Source: Phycisphaerae bacterium (lineage in GTDB: Bacteria; Planctomycetota; Phycisphaerae; Phycisphaerales; UBA1924). Taken from it: a DNA stretch of 64,000 bases. The position numbers and the translations under genes are program-made. A model generated the notes under the pieces. The model was not told where the DNA came from. It made no database searches and was given only the letters and a program-made list of their open reading frames with translations. Positions 1-10,360 of the stretch are shown here, in pieces (positions within the stretch are counted from its first letter, which is position 1; each line of letters begins with the position of its first letter). The DNA lies in NCBI GenBank assembly GCA_030432255.1, contig JAUIHS010000002.1, positions 176,309 through 240,308 on the forward strand, given 5' to 3'.

Positions 1-2
1 GC

Positions 3-944
3 AACCCGGGTACCGGCGTGGCGAAGAACGTCCGCATCAGCGATCCGCTGCCCAACGGCATGGTCACGGCGGATGGCAAGAGCCGCATCGACATCCAGGT
101 CGGCGACCTGGCGCCCGGCGAGTCCAAGGAATTCACGGTGCAGTGCAAGGCGAACCGTACCGGTTCGTATGAGAACACCGCGACCGCTGCCGCGACCGGC
201 AACCTCAGCGCCGAGTCCGGCACGACGAACACCACTGTTCGCCAGCCCGAGCTCACCGTGGCGTGCGATTCCCCCGACCTGCGCTACATCGGTCGGACGG
301 CTGAGTTCGAGGTCACCGTCAAGAACGAGGGTGACGGCGTGGCCAACAATGTGGTTCTGACCGACACGCTTTCGGGCGGCGTTGAGATCGTCGGTGCCAG
401 CAACAACGGTCAGGTCTCCGGCAGCACGGTCCGCTGGGCCATCGGCTCCCTGCGTCCCGGCGAGAGCCGCGATGTGACCATCACCATCCGCAGCACCAAC
501 CCCGGCACCTTCCGCAACACTGCGACGGTTTCCGGCGACTGCTCGGACAACGACTCCTGCAACTCGCAGGTTGAGTATCGCGGCATTCCCGCCATCCTCC
601 TCGAGGTGGTTGACATCACTGACCCGGTTGAGGTCGGTTCCGAGACCACGTACGTGATCACGGCGACCAACCAGGGCTCCGCCCCCGATACCAACATCAA
701 GATCGTGTGCGAGCTGCCCGACAGCCAGCGCTACGTCAGCTCCGGCGGCGCGACCACCGGCAGCAACCGCGGCCAGACCGTGAACTTCGCAGCGCTCGGC
801 AGCCTTGGCGTCGGCCAGAAGGCGACCTGGACCGTCACCATCCGCGCCACCAGCGAGGCTGACGCCCGCTTCAGGGTTACGATGGATACGGACGAACTCA
901 GCAGCAATGTTGAGGAAACCGAAGCCACCCGCCTGTACCGCTGA
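3..944 (+). CDS. DUF11 repeat surface protein, C-terminal part (5' end outside window)
   Basis: The frame is open from the window edge, so the gene starts upstream; the first in-window GTG (18) is internal because conserved sequence precedes it. About 313 codons are visible. They hold roughly three beta-sandwich repeats of the DUF11 type (conserved-repeat domain, OmcB-like), with recurring cores such as NVVLTDTLSGGVEIV, GSLRPGES and TATVSGDCSD. Paired cysteines occur in the repeats. No membrane anchor or sorting tail is seen at the C-terminus, which ends ATRLYR. The family is exported and thought to be structural on the cell surface; the role here is inferred from that. A strong terminator follows at 974-1000. 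Confidence 0.8.
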   Translation, partial: NPGTGVAKNVRISDPLPNGMVTADGKSRIDIQVGDLAPGESKEFTVQCKANRTGSYENTATAAATGNLSAESGTTNTTVRQPELTVACDSPDLRYIGRTAEFEVTVKNEGDGVANNVVLTDTLSGGVEIVGASNNGQVSGSTVRWAIGSLRPGESRDVTITIRSTNPGTFRNTATVSGDCSDNDSCNSQVEYRGIPAILLEVVDITDPVEVGSETTYVITATNQGSAPDTNIKIVCELPDSQRYVSSGGATTGSNRGQTVNFAALGSLGVGQKATWTVTIRATSEADARFRVTMDTDELSSNVEETEATRLYR

Positions 945-973
945 TTGAGCGATCGACAGTAGGTTGACTCCAG

Positions 974-1000
974 GCGACCCCCGCAAGGGGGTCGCTTTTT
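974..1000 (+). terminator. Intrinsic terminator after the DUF11 gene
   Basis: Perfect 9-bp stem gcgaccccc/gggggtcgc (974-982 with 987-995), GCAA loop, followed by five T. It ends the DUF11 transcript and insulates atpD. Confidence 0.9.
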
Positions 1001-1020
1001 GTTTGGGCTCAGTGAGACGT

Positions 1021-1126
1021 GGGATCAGGGGCCGGGGACCGGAGGCAGCGCCGCGCGGGAGGTCCTGCACGGAGATGCCGAAAGCGCTCTTCCGCGGGTC
1101 CCTGATCCCTGTTCCCTCTTCCCTGA
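1021..1126. repeat. Heptameric repeat island (G-rich and C-rich arms)
   Basis: Left arm 1021-1041 is three 7-bp units (gggatca, ggggccg, gggaccg). Right arm 1099-1126 is four exactly phased units (tccctga, tccctgt, tccctct, tccctga). The arms are roughly complementary, so the 106 bp could fold into a long imperfect hairpin. The 331-bp gap between the DUF11 gene and atpD holds this island, the preceding terminator and presumably the atpD promoter; no gene is seen in it. Confidence 0.7.
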
Positions 1127-1146
1127 ATTCCCCCCTCCATCCCTAG

Positions 1147-2712
<1,566 letters not shown>

Positions 2713-2761
2713 GGCCGCTTCTGCCGATCACTGATTCAGCAGAGAGATCAATTTCCAAGGG

Positions 2762-2793
2762 GCCCCGGTCGATTGTTCGGCCGGGGCTTTTTT
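2762..2793 (+). terminator. Intrinsic terminator after atpD
   Basis: Stem gccccgg/ccggggc (2762-2768 with 2781-2787), 12-nt loop, then six or more T. It follows the atpD stop by about 50 bp, so atpD appears to be a single-gene unit. Confidence 0.9.
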
Positions 2794-2794
2794 G

Positions 2795-2862
2795 TCGGCA
2801 CTCGGCATTGAGGCATTGGGGGGGCAGTTGGCAAAGGGCATCCGGGCCGCTCCCCGCTCCCC
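2795..2862. repeat. Degenerate heptameric repeat island
   Basis: Two phased units (tcggcac, tcggcat) directly after the atpD terminator, then decayed ggcat/gggg units, then two C-rich units (cgctccc twice, about 2849-2862). It belongs to the same class as 1021-1126 and 41275-41340. Confidence 0.5.
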
Positions 2863-3009
2863 ACATCAATCACCATCGGTCATCCGGGCGTAATCCTGCG
2901 CGGCGAGTTGTGACGTAGATTCATCGTGTCCCTGCAGGAGACATCGATTCGTTTCGATTCGCGTCACTCACTCTCAACGTTTCAAGACAACACCAAAGGA
3001 GTCATCCCG

Positions 3010-3885
3010 ATGACCATGCTGAAGACAGCTCACGGTATCACTGCGCTCACACTCGCCGGCCTGACGGGACTTGCGTCCCTCGGTATCGCGGCCGCCACCC
3101 CTTCCTCGCTCACACCCGATGCGCCTCGCGTGCCGTTCGTACCGGATGAAATGCAGATCCTGGTGGAGGAAGTGCGCGATGCGCAGCGCAAGGGTGGGCT
3201 TGATGACCTCCGTGCCATCATCGAGTTCAGCGAGACACGCATGTTCCTCGAAGAGAACGCCACCGACGGCGACCTCGGTATCCAGTTCAAGTTCGACGGT
3301 GAAGACTGGGAACGGGTGCTGGTCTATGACCCCAACTGGCGCCGGATGGTCGATGTGCGCGTTCGCGGCCGCGCGCGTCAGATCGGCCTGACCGAGATCC
3401 AGAGCGAGAGTGCGGAGCCCTCGTTTGAGGACATGCCTCGTGACGAGTTCCTCGCGCTCTTTCCGGAGGGCACGTTCTGGTTCTTCGGTGAGACGATCGA
3501 GGGCGACCTGCTGGTTGGCGAAGCGGAACTGACACACGTGCTGCCTGATCAGCCGGTTGTCACTTCGCCGGAAGAAGATGACGAAGTCAGTGCCGACGAC
3601 CCATTCACGGTGTCGTGGCTGCAGGATGACGATGACGAGGACGACAAGCGCGGCGTCGATGATGATGACGATGCAGTGATCGTCGCGTACCAGGTGATCG
3701 TCGAGAAGGACGAGGATGATGAGCGGTTGCGTGTCCTGACGGTCGACATGCTGCCCACTGACACTTCCGTGACGATTCCGGTCGGGTTCCTTGAGCCGGG
3801 GCGGGACTACAAGATCGAGGTGATTGCCGAAGAGGAGAGCGGCAACAAGATCATCACGGAGGTGCCATTCAGCACCGCTGAGTGA
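3010..3885 (+). CDS. Exported acidic protein with a fibronectin-like C-terminal region, function unknown
   Basis: 291 residues. I chose the ATG at 3010 because AAAGGAG lies 8 bp upstream and the protein then begins with a clear signal peptide (hydrophobic run ALTLAGLTGLASLGIAAA). The middle third is mixed alpha/beta without a family I recognise. Two very acidic stretches follow, DDDDEDDKR and VDDDDDA, near residues 210-228. They interrupt a sequence that reads like a fibronectin-type or Ig-like strand pattern (PVVTSPEEDDEVSADDPFTVSW, ending YKIEVIAEEESGNKIITEVPF). The aspartate runs could bind calcium; that is only inference. It converges on the next gene with 7 bp between stops. Confidence 0.7.
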   Translation: MTMLKTAHGITALTLAGLTGLASLGIAAATPSSLTPDAPRVPFVPDEMQILVEEVRDAQRKGGLDDLRAIIEFSETRMFLEENATDGDLGIQFKFDGEDWERVLVYDPNWRRMVDVRVRGRARQIGLTEIQSESAEPSFEDMPRDEFLALFPEGTFWFFGETIEGDLLVGEAELTHVLPDQPVVTSPEEDDEVSADDPFTVSWLQDDDDEDDKRGVDDDDDAVIVAYQVIVEKDEDDERLRVLTVDMLPTDTSVTIPVGFLEPGRDYKIEVIAEEESGNKIITEVPFSTAE

Positions 3886-3892
3886 GCCGCAG

Positions 3893-4513
3893 TCAGGACT
3901 CTGCTGCTTCCACTCCCCGGGCGCGGTCCGAAGGGGCCCCGCCTGGTTTCCCCATGTCGGCGAGACTCCGGTCACGCAGAATGACCGCGCGGGTCCACAG
4001 ACGCGCGATGCGCGGGATGTACACCTCCGCGAGCGGGCGCTGAGGCTCCAGCGTGAGATCGAGGATGCGGCGGTTCACCTCCGAGTCGTACGCCACGCCG
4101 CACTCCGGGCAGCGGCCGCGGCCGACACCTTCGGTCAACGGGTGCATGCACCAGAGGCACTTCATGCGATCGCTGCGCAGGAGGTGGCGTCGTCGTCGGA
4201 GAGCCAGCAGGGCTTGGAAGAGGGCGAAGAGCACGATGCCGAAGGTCAGTGCCGTGACGAGGAGTTGCATCAATGCGCCGGTACCGACGAGGCCGGTGAA
4301 TGGGGCTGCAAGGAAAGACAGCGTGAGGGGGCCGAAGATCAGGCTGATGGCCATGAGATTCCCGGAGCGGGTGATCATTGACCAGAAGCGCTGAGTCGCG
4401 GACCAGCGCGGGTCGCATGGCGCGAGGCGCCCCATCCACGACTCGCGTGCCAGCCACAGGACCTCGTTGCGGGTGCGTCGATTCATCGGCTCGAACTTGT
4501 CTCCCCGGAACAT
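3893..4513 (-). CDS. Membrane protein with a C-terminal zinc ribbon, function unknown
   Basis: 206 residues from the ATG at 4513 (MFRGDKFEP); a second ATG at 4486 is possible and neither has a strong ribosome site. Two hydrophobic segments (SLIFGPLTLSFLAAPFTGL and a second with LVTALTFGIVLFALFQALL) are followed by a basic run. Then comes CLWC...CPEC, four cysteines spaced as in a zinc ribbon, and a tail without further motifs. It lies 37 bp downstream of a second small zinc-ribbon membrane protein and is probably co-transcribed with it. I do not recognise the family. Confidence 0.6.
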   Translation of the reverse strand: MFRGDKFEPMNRRTRNEVLWLARESWMGRLAPCDPRWSATQRFWSMITRSGNLMAISLIFGPLTLSFLAAPFTGLVGTGALMQLLVTALTFGIVLFALFQALLALRRRRHLLRSDRMKCLWCMHPLTEGVGRGRCPECGVAYDSEVNRRILDLTLEPQRPLAEVYIPRIARLWTRAVILRDRSLADMGKPGGAPSDRARGVEAAES

Positions 4514-4550
4514 GCGCCATTCCGACCGGGGGCGCGACAAGCCGGCGCGA

Positions 4551-4886
4551 TCAGAGTTGCCCGTGGTGGTCGCGCACGTTCTCAGACCAACTCGTCTCAT
4601 GCTCATGTCCACAGGTGCCGCAGACGTACCGGATGGGGCTCGATCCAGCAGGCCGTGCCGTACCGCCGCACCCTTCGGTCGGGCATCGCGCCCCGATGAA
4701 TCGGCGGAACACAAGTCGCGGGACTGTCAGCGTCACGATGAGCAGGCCCAGCATGATCGCCGCCATGAGCGGAAGTCCGATCGGGAATGGTTGACCAACC
4801 CACAGCCAGATGGCGACGACAGCCGCAGCGATGAACGCGAGGAACTCCCAGATGAACATGATGGTGAGATGCAGTCGGATGGACAT
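4551..4886 (-). CDS. Small membrane protein with a zinc ribbon, function unknown
   Basis: 111 residues. GGAGG sits 5 bp before the ATG. The N-terminal 50 residues form two membrane segments (TIMFIWEFLAFIAAAVVAIWLW and PLMAAIMLGLLIVTLTV). The C-terminal half has C..(T)EGCGG and CGTCGHEH, a zinc-ribbon arrangement with nearby histidines. It is first of a two-gene unit with the 3893-4513 gene, which has the same membrane-plus-ribbon design. Confidence 0.65.
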   Translation of the reverse strand: MSIRLHLTIMFIWEFLAFIAAAVVAIWLWVGQPFPIGLPLMAAIMLGLLIVTLTVPRLVFRRFIGARCPTEGCGGTARPAGSSPIRYVCGTCGHEHETSWSENVRDHHGQL

Positions 4887-4965
4887 GAGACCTCCTCAGA
4901 CATTGTTCCGAAGTCGGTCGTCTGGCTTTCTGCTGCAACGCGGCAGTGGCTCACAGGTCGGGCCG

Positions 4966-6381
4966 TCAGCCTCCGAGCGTGATGATGGCCAGCGTGACGA
5001 GCGCGCAGTTATGCATGGCGTGGCCGACCATGCTGGGGATGATGCTGCCTCGGAACTCGCGCAGCAGGGCCAGCACGATGGCGATGCTCATCAGTCCCGG
5101 AATGGTTGCGAAGCCCTGTGGGTGAACCGCCGCGAAGATGAAAGCGACGAGCACGGCTGAAAGAAGCATGCCCATGCCACGTCGGAGGTGATGGTAGAGC
5201 GCGCCTCGGAAGATGAGTTCCTCGGAGACAGGAGCCCAGACGCAGGCGAGCAGGTAGATCATGGCGAAGACCAGGAGCGAGTCTTCCCCGGCCAGCATGT
5301 CAATAGCTGGATGGCTCGGCTGTGCGTCTGTCAGGCTGCTCGCGATGAGCGTGAGCACCAGGCCCACTGCGATGATCGGAATACCTGCGAGGTATCCGAT
5401 GACTCCCCAGCCGATCTCACGGAACAGACCCGTACCGGTGTGCAGCCCGATGGCGTTCTTCACATGGGACCAGGGCCGACGGCGGAGCAGCGGCCAGACA
5501 ATCGGGATCGGCGTGAGCGCCCACTGCGCACCCATCAGGATCATGCCGACAGCAGGACTGTCGCCCGCCGCGAGTTCGACGAGTTGCATGCCCAGGAATC
5601 CAAGCAGGAAGAGCGCCATGGCTTCGAGGTAGACGGGGTCGCGCGCTGGCAGGTCAGCCACGCTCTTCGGGTAGCGGGGCTTGATCTTGCCGAAGGCGAG
5701 GAAGATGATCGCAAGGACAAAGAGCACCAGCCCCACGAGGCTGGCGAGTCCTACGCCGGAGATGACGGCAACGGTTGCAACGGCCCGGGAGACGGCGGCT
5801 TCGACGAGCGCCTTACGTTCCGGGCTTTCGGGTTGATTCCAGGTGGTGGCGAGTGAGCCGGCCCAGCCGTGCCGTTCCCGGAGTCCGTCGGCTTCGTCCA
5901 GCGTGATGTTTCCGTCGGTGTAGATGTCTCGGAGGGCCTGCAAGTCCTGAGCGAACTCGATCGGCCAGGGTTCGGCGCGTGATGCCTCGGCCGCCGCGAT
6001 CTCATCGAGGATCTCGATGGCGGCTTCCGGGCCGAGCAGTTCGGCGATAGGCGGGGCGCTGCGGAACCTCGAGAGTTCGTCGTTGGCGAAGGTCCGGATC
6101 TGGGCCGCGGCGACTGGCGGCGTTGAGAGTGCGGAGGCAAACGGCTCGCCGAGGTTCTCACCGAGCCACTCCATGCCGAGTGCATTCCGGGCGGTCATCT
6201 GCAGTTGGGCGTTCTGGTGGGAGGCCGGGTCGGCGAGAACGTCCTTTTCCTCGGGCGGTGCCGCCATGACATTGAGCGCGATGATCGCGGCAGCGCAGAC
6301 CGTGATGGTGGTCCACAGGAGAAACGGCCGCCATGATTTTGGTTTTTGATCGGTCTGATTTGTCGTCGCTGCTTCGGTCAT
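4966..6381 (-). CDS. CPBP-family intramembrane metalloprotease
   Basis: 471 residues, longer than the usual 250-300 of CPBP (Abi/CAAX-like) proteases. An N-terminal membrane segment and a mostly soluble region of about 150 residues precede the multi-helix core. All core motifs are visible: EELIFRG at about 387-393, FIFAAVH with a histidine near 420, and HAMHN near 455. The family cleaves membrane-embedded substrates in the cytoplasmic membrane; the substrate here is unknown. The open frame continues far upstream, but that part is only the reverse of rplM-rpsI, so I start at the ATG at 6381 (MTEAATTNQ). Confidence 0.85.
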   Translation of the reverse strand: MTEAATTNQTDQKPKSWRPFLLWTTITVCAAAIIALNVMAAPPEEKDVLADPASHQNAQLQMTARNALGMEWLGENLGEPFASALSTPPVAAAQIRTFANDELSRFRSAPPIAELLGPEAAIEILDEIAAAEASRAEPWPIEFAQDLQALRDIYTDGNITLDEADGLRERHGWAGSLATTWNQPESPERKALVEAAVSRAVATVAVISGVGLASLVGLVLFVLAIIFLAFGKIKPRYPKSVADLPARDPVYLEAMALFLLGFLGMQLVELAAGDSPAVGMILMGAQWALTPIPIVWPLLRRRPWSHVKNAIGLHTGTGLFREIGWGVIGYLAGIPIIAVGLVLTLIASSLTDAQPSHPAIDMLAGEDSLLVFAMIYLLACVWAPVSEELIFRGALYHHLRRGMGMLLSAVLVAFIFAAVHPQGFATIPGLMSIAIVLALLREFRGSIIPSMVGHAMHNCALVTLAIITLGG

Positions 6382-6726
6382 GGTGGGAAGTCTATCGGCT
6401 GGATCGAGTTGAAGAATCCGGCGGTGGTCTGTTGCGTGACCGATCCGGGACACGCACGGCGGTTGACACGGGCGTTGGTCCTGATACGCTCTTCGGTCCC
6501 GCGTCGGTCGGTGGGTTCCGGGACTGGCTGAGAATGGCCGGCAGGCGGGTTCAATCTGATGACTGCGTTCGTGCCAAGTGCCCGGGTTTTCGGGCTCCGG
6601 CGGACGACGGATCGGCCGCATCGGCGGCGGGATCCGGGACCTGCGGTTGCTGGAGTGCAACAGGCGGGATGGATGATCGTTTCGCGTCCGCACCTTGCGG
6701 GCGACTGACAAGAAAGGGGACGCCGA
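6382..6726. other. 345-bp intergenic region between CPBP protease and rplM
   Basis: No gene is seen. It carries promoter activity for two divergent genes and, on the plus strand, a leader of about 230 nt before rplM. The leader has several GC-rich inverted repeats near 6590-6660 (ggatcggccgc, ggcggcgggatcc) but no riboswitch I can name. Confidence 0.5.
6463..6490 (+). promoter_or_regulatory. Possible sigma-70-type promoter of rplM-rpsI
   Basis: A perfect TTGACA (6463-6468) is followed after 16 bp by TACGCT (6485-6490). The -10 is weak, so this is a candidate only. It would leave a leader of about 230 nt before rplM. Confidence 0.4.
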
Positions 6727-7161
6727 ATGCGTCAGACATACTTCGCCAAGCCGGGCGAGGTCGAGAAGCAGTGGCACATCGTTGATGGCGATGGCCAGCG
6801 TCTTGGCCGTATGGCGACTCAGATCGCCACTGTCCTGATGGGCAAGCACCGCCCGGATTACACGCCGCACATCGACACCGGTGATTTCGTGATCGTGACG
6901 AACGCCGCGAAAGTGACGATGACGGGCAAGAAGCTCGATCAGCGCATCAAGACGAGCTACTCGGGTTATCCCGGTGGTCTTCGCGCTGTGACTTATCGTG
7001 AGTTGATGGACCGTCGGCCCGAGTTCGTGGTTGAGGATGCGGTTCGCCGCATGCTTCCCAAGGGTCGTCTTGGTCGTCAGATGCTGAAGAAGCTGAAGGT
7101 GTACCGTGATGATGCTCATCCGCACTCCGCTCAGCAGCCCGTCGAGATGACGCTCGCGTAA
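6727..7161 (+). CDS. rplM: 50S ribosomal protein L13
   Basis: 144 residues, the usual length. It begins [20 protein letters not shown] and keeps the core [28 protein letters not shown] and [26 protein letters not shown] precedes the ATG. It forms the conserved pair with rpsI 43 bp downstream. L13 is an early-assembly protein of the large subunit. Confidence 0.97.
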   Translation: MRQTYFAKPGEVEKQWHIVDGDGQRLGRMATQIATVLMGKHRPDYTPHIDTGDFVIVTNAAKVTMTGKKLDQRIKTSYSGYPGGLRAVTYRELMDRRPEFVVEDAVRRMLPKGRLGRQMLKKLKVYRDDAHPHSAQQPVEMTLA

Positions 7162-7204
7162 TCCACCCAGAACCACGCACACCCGTCTGGGTGAAGGAAT
7201 AAGC

Positions 7205-7762
7205 ATGAACGAAGAGAACACTCCCACGACTGAAACCACGGCGATGAGCGCCTCCGAGTCGGCGGCCGAGCTTGCCAAGGGCATCGATCTCGGCACCGAG
7301 TCGGCTGAGGCCACTGCTGTGGAAACGCGTCCCGCGCCGGAGCCGGGTCGTCCTGATGCACACGGCTGGTACTGGGCGACGGGTCGTCGCAAGACCGCCG
7401 TCGCTCGCGCCCGCATCAAGCCTGGCAACGGCGAAGTCAAGATCCAGGTGGCGCGCAAGAAGTTCAAGACCGTCGACGAGTACTTCACCGAGCCGCGCGA
7501 CCGCACCGATGTCGTCGCGCCCCTCAAGGTGACTGATACGCTGGGCCGCATGGACGTCGTCTGCCGCGTGGACGGCGGCGGCTACATGGGCCAGGCCCAG
7601 GCGATCCGCCTCGCCGTGGCCCGCGCTCTCAAGAAGTACGATCCCTCGCTGGAAAGCGTGCTTCGCGACAACGACTACCTCACTCGCGACCCCCGCGAGG
7701 TGGAACGCAAGAAGTACGGCCAGGCTGGTGCCCGCCGTCGCTTCCAGTTCTCCAAGCGTTGA
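7205..7762 (+). CDS. rpsI: 30S ribosomal protein S9 with an N-terminal extension
   Basis: 185 residues, against about 130 in most bacteria. The S9 core starts near residue 55 (YWATGRRKTAVARARIKPGNG) and ends with the invariant basic tail KKYGQAGARRRFQFSKR, whose last residues contact P-site tRNA. The first 50 or so residues are acidic and low in complexity (rich in Glu, Thr, Ala). AAGGAA lies before the ATG at 7205. An internal start next to the core is not evident, so the extension seems to be translated. A strong terminator follows. Confidence 0.95.
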   Translation: MNEENTPTTETTAMSASESAAELAKGIDLGTESAEATAVETRPAPEPGRPDAHGWYWATGRRKTAVARARIKPGNGEVKIQVARKKFKTVDEYFTEPRDRTDVVAPLKVTDTLGRMDVVCRVDGGGYMGQAQAIRLAVARALKKYDPSLESVLRDNDYLTRDPREVERKKYGQAGARRRFQFSKR

Positions 7763-7803
7763 TCGAACGATTTCGATCGACTCCCTGCAATGCAGATCGC
7801 ACA

Positions 7804-7833
7804 CGCCGACATCTCCGGATGTCGGCGTTTTTT
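7804..7833 (+). terminator. Intrinsic terminator after rpsI
   Basis: Stem cgccgacat/atgtcggcg (7804-7812 with 7819-7827), short loop, then six T. Confidence 0.93.
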
Positions 7834-7837
7834 GTCT

Positions 7838-7964
7838 CAGGATCGGGGACATGGGAACCGGAATCGGCTGCTCCGATAATGCTGCTGTCGGCAGCGTACG
7901 AGCGGAGACCCCTGCGGGACTCTGTTGCAGGCAAGCACGCCCGTTTCCCACCTCCCATTCCCCG
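7838..7964. repeat. Heptameric repeat island (two arms)
   Basis: Left arm 7838-7865 is four phased units (caggatc, ggggaca, tgggaac, cggaatc). Right arm 7944-7964 is three C-rich units (tttccca, cctccca, ttccccg). The order, G-rich left and C-rich right, is the same as at 1021-1126. Confidence 0.6.
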
Positions 7965-8044
7965 ACTCACGCAACAGGACACGACGAACGGACGAAGAGT
8001 GTTCCAGTTGGCATCCGTTCTGTGGACAGACGACGGAGGAGAGT

Positions 8045-9541
8045 ATGAGACGGTTCATCGTGGTCTGGGTGTTGCTGTGTGGTCCGGTATTCGCCGGGGA
8101 TCTCGTGCCTCCGGCCGGACCCGTCACGCCGACCATGAAATCGCTGGACGAGGTCGAGCCGCGGCGAGCGATCGCCTCGCTGCCGTTCGTCATTGACGAA
8201 CCGGGTTCGTGGTACGTGACTTCCGGACTGACCCTTGCGGAACCGGGCGACGGCATCACGATTGATGCTGACGGTGTGGTCCTGGATCTCAGTGGCTTCA
8301 CGATCGATGGCGCCGGCATCGGCAGCGAGGGGATCCGCGTTGCCAGCGAGGGGCCGGTCACGATCCGCAACGGTGTTGTTCGCGGCTTCCTGAACGGCGG
8401 GATCTACAACCCGATGTCGAACGCAGCGCTGATTGAGGGCATTCACGCACTGGACAACTGCGCGGAGGGCATTGCCACGCTGGGTGGGATCATCCGGAAC
8501 TGTACCGTGCGGGACAACGGCATCGGGATCTCATGGGAGCGCGGGGCAGTGATCAGCGATTGTGTTGCTCGGCACAACGGGATTGGGTTCCAGGGCGGCG
8601 ATGGCGCGGCGATCTCCGACTGCACGGCGGTGGACAGTGGCATGGACGAAGCGCGCGCGCCGCTGGAAGGAGTGGCGCCCCGAATCGGAGCGCGAGGCGG
8701 TGGAACGGCCATCGGGTTCCGTGTCGGCAACTCGTGCACGCTGACGGGATGCGTGGCGATGGACAATGGCCGCTACGGCATCTTCGGTGAACTGGGCGTG
8801 ATGATGCAGCGGTGCAGCGTTACCGGAAACGGCGCTCTCTCTCCGGGTGCGGGGATCTTTCTCGGGCGCTCGGCGGTCCTGACGGACGTCGTTGCATCGG
8901 ACAACACGGGCAACGGGATTGAGACGGAGAACAGCGCGGTCGTCACACAGTGCACCGTTGAGAACAATGCAGGCGAGGGCATTCTGACGGCGGACGCTTC
9001 CACCATCCGAGGCTGCACGGCCCGTGACAACACCGGGACCGGCATCATCACCGGCGACATCGCAACCGTGGCTCAGTGCACGGCTTTCAACAATGGTGAT
9101 GAGGGGATTGCGATCAATGCTTCCAGCCGCGCCGTGGACTGCACCGTGCAGGAGAGCGGGCGTCACGGGATCTTCACATCGATCTACTGTGAAGTGACAG
9201 ACTGCAATGTCATTCGCAGCGGCCAGCATGGCATCTTCACCCAGAGCAACTGCCTGGCGATCGGGAACAACTGTCAGGCGAACGGGACATCCACGGTTGG
9301 GCATGGCCTCCACGTCATCGGTTCGAACGCCCGCATCGAGCAGAATCACTGCGTCGGCAATGACATCGGCATCCGCGTGCAGTTCGGGGACAACTACATC
9401 TTCCGGAATACCTGCCGCGGCAACGGCGTCTTCCCCGCGAACCAGTACGACATTGATACCGGCAACTTCGTGGGACCTCTGGTTGAGTCGCCGGACGATC
9501 CCGCGGCCACTGCATGGGCGAACTTCACGGATCTGCCGTAG
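8045..9541 (+). CDS. Exported right-handed parallel beta-helix protein
   Basis: 498 residues from the ATG at 8045, preceded by GGAGGA. A signal peptide (MRRFIVVWVLLCGPVFAG) leads into a region ITIDADGVVLDLSGFTI and then about a dozen coils of 20-25 residues with the pattern NCTVRDNGIGI, DCTVQESGRHGIF. This is the NosD/pectate-lyase-like fold often called a right-handed beta-helix or parallel beta-helix repeat protein. Such proteins act outside the cytoplasm, frequently on polysaccharide, but no catalytic residues can be assigned here. The stop overlaps the end of the convergent hydrolase by 17 bp. Confidence 0.8.
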   Translation: MRRFIVVWVLLCGPVFAGDLVPPAGPVTPTMKSLDEVEPRRAIASLPFVIDEPGSWYVTSGLTLAEPGDGITIDADGVVLDLSGFTIDGAGIGSEGIRVASEGPVTIRNGVVRGFLNGGIYNPMSNAALIEGIHALDNCAEGIATLGGIIRNCTVRDNGIGISWERGAVISDCVARHNGIGFQGGDGAAISDCTAVDSGMDEARAPLEGVAPRIGARGGGTAIGFRVGNSCTLTGCVAMDNGRYGIFGELGVMMQRCSVTGNGALSPGAGIFLGRSAVLTDVVASDNTGNGIETENSAVVTQCTVENNAGEGILTADASTIRGCTARDNTGTGIITGDIATVAQCTAFNNGDEGIAINASSRAVDCTVQESGRHGIFTSIYCEVTDCNVIRSGQHGIFTQSNCLAIGNNCQANGTSTVGHGLHVIGSNARIEQNHCVGNDIGIRVQFGDNYIFRNTCRGNGVFPANQYDIDTGNFVGPLVESPDDPAATAWANFTDLP

Positions 9542-10358
9542 CGAGTGTCAAGTCGATCAGTCGCCGGATACCCTGGCGGATCACGGCTTGTTCGGTCCAG
9601 GGAATGAAGTGATTCCCATCATCAACGATCATGACCTCGACGTATGCATTTGTCATGAACTCGAGCATGTAGTCGACATTCTCAACAGGAACGAGACGAT
9701 CCCGCTCCCCGTGGATGATCAGGACCGGACAGGTGATCTGCGACAGCAGCGGTGCCAGTCGCTCGGCTTCCTGCTTCGCATCGAGAACCTCGGCATTGGA
9801 GTTGCGGAGAGATCGCGGCAGCGCCCAACGAATGAGCATCCATTCGCAGACATGGTTGTACCACCGCAACCGTTCCAGTTCCGGATCGAGGGATCCCGCG
9901 ATGATCACGAGTCCTGCGATCTGCTCGGGGTACATCGCGGCGGCGTGCGCGACGATGGGTCCGCCGAGTGAGTGACCGACGAGTATGGTGCCGCGGCCGT
10001 CCCGCGTGACGAGCAGTGCTTCAAGGATCCGGGCCTGCTCTTCGAAGCTCGTGAGCGGAGCGAGCGGCGTTGTCTCTCCGAAACCGGGCCGGTCGTACGA
10101 GACATGCTCGAAGCCGGGTTCCGGCTCCAGCAGGTAGTCGCGCATGGTTGATGCAGAACTCGGTGTGCCGTGCACGTAGACGATGCGCGGTGCGTGCGCG
10201 TCGCCCGCGACGAGATAGGACACGCTCCACTCGGTGTCATCAATCGTGACATTGATCTGCCTGCGGGGCAGGCCGGCGTCGTCGAGGTTGTAGCAGCCGA
10301 TCGGTCCGGCAAGGAGGGTTGCCACGGCGAAGATCGCACCCATGGCAACTCGCTGCAT
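9525..10358 (-). CDS. Alpha/beta hydrolase, probable lipoprotein
   Basis: 277 residues. The ATG at 10358 gives a lipoprotein signal (hydrophobic run then LLAGPIGC, a lipobox-like cysteine near residue 22). The alpha/beta-hydrolase fold shows the oxyanion region YVHGTPSSASTM, the nucleophile elbow VGHSLGG (serine), and a late acid and histidine in LIIHGERDRLVP and DGNHFIPWTE. The substrate is unknown. Its ribosome site (gggag) lies inside the 72-bp repeat copy at 10361-10432, which is a duplicate of the dnaE 3' end. This suggests that the gene once followed dnaE directly, with only 5 bp between stop and start. Confidence 0.8.
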   Translation of the reverse strand: MQRVAMGAIFAVATLLAGPIGCYNLDDAGLPRRQINVTIDDTEWSVSYLVAGDAHAPRIVYVHGTPSSASTMRDYLLEPEPGFEHVSYDRPGFGETTPLAPLTSFEEQARILEALLVTRDGRGTILVGHSLGGPIVAHAAAMYPEQIAGLVIIAGSLDPELERLRWYNHVCEWMLIRWALPRSLRNSNAEVLDAKQEAERLAPLLSQITCPVLIIHGERDRLVPVENVDYMLEFMTNAYVEVMIVDDGNHFIPWTEQAVIRQGIRRLIDLTLATADP

Positions 10359-10360
10359 GA

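Noticed and set aside
3643..3720. Aspartate runs at 3630-3720 as a sign of frameshift or contamination
   Set aside because: Codon pattern (gat/gac) and frame continue smoothly to a plausible C-terminal domain.
6382..7551. Upstream continuation of the minus-strand open frame of the CPBP gene (861 codons in all)
   Set aside because: This part lies opposite rplM-rpsI, is Arg/His/Pro-rich and has no family similarity; it is an antisense shadow of high-GC coding sequence.
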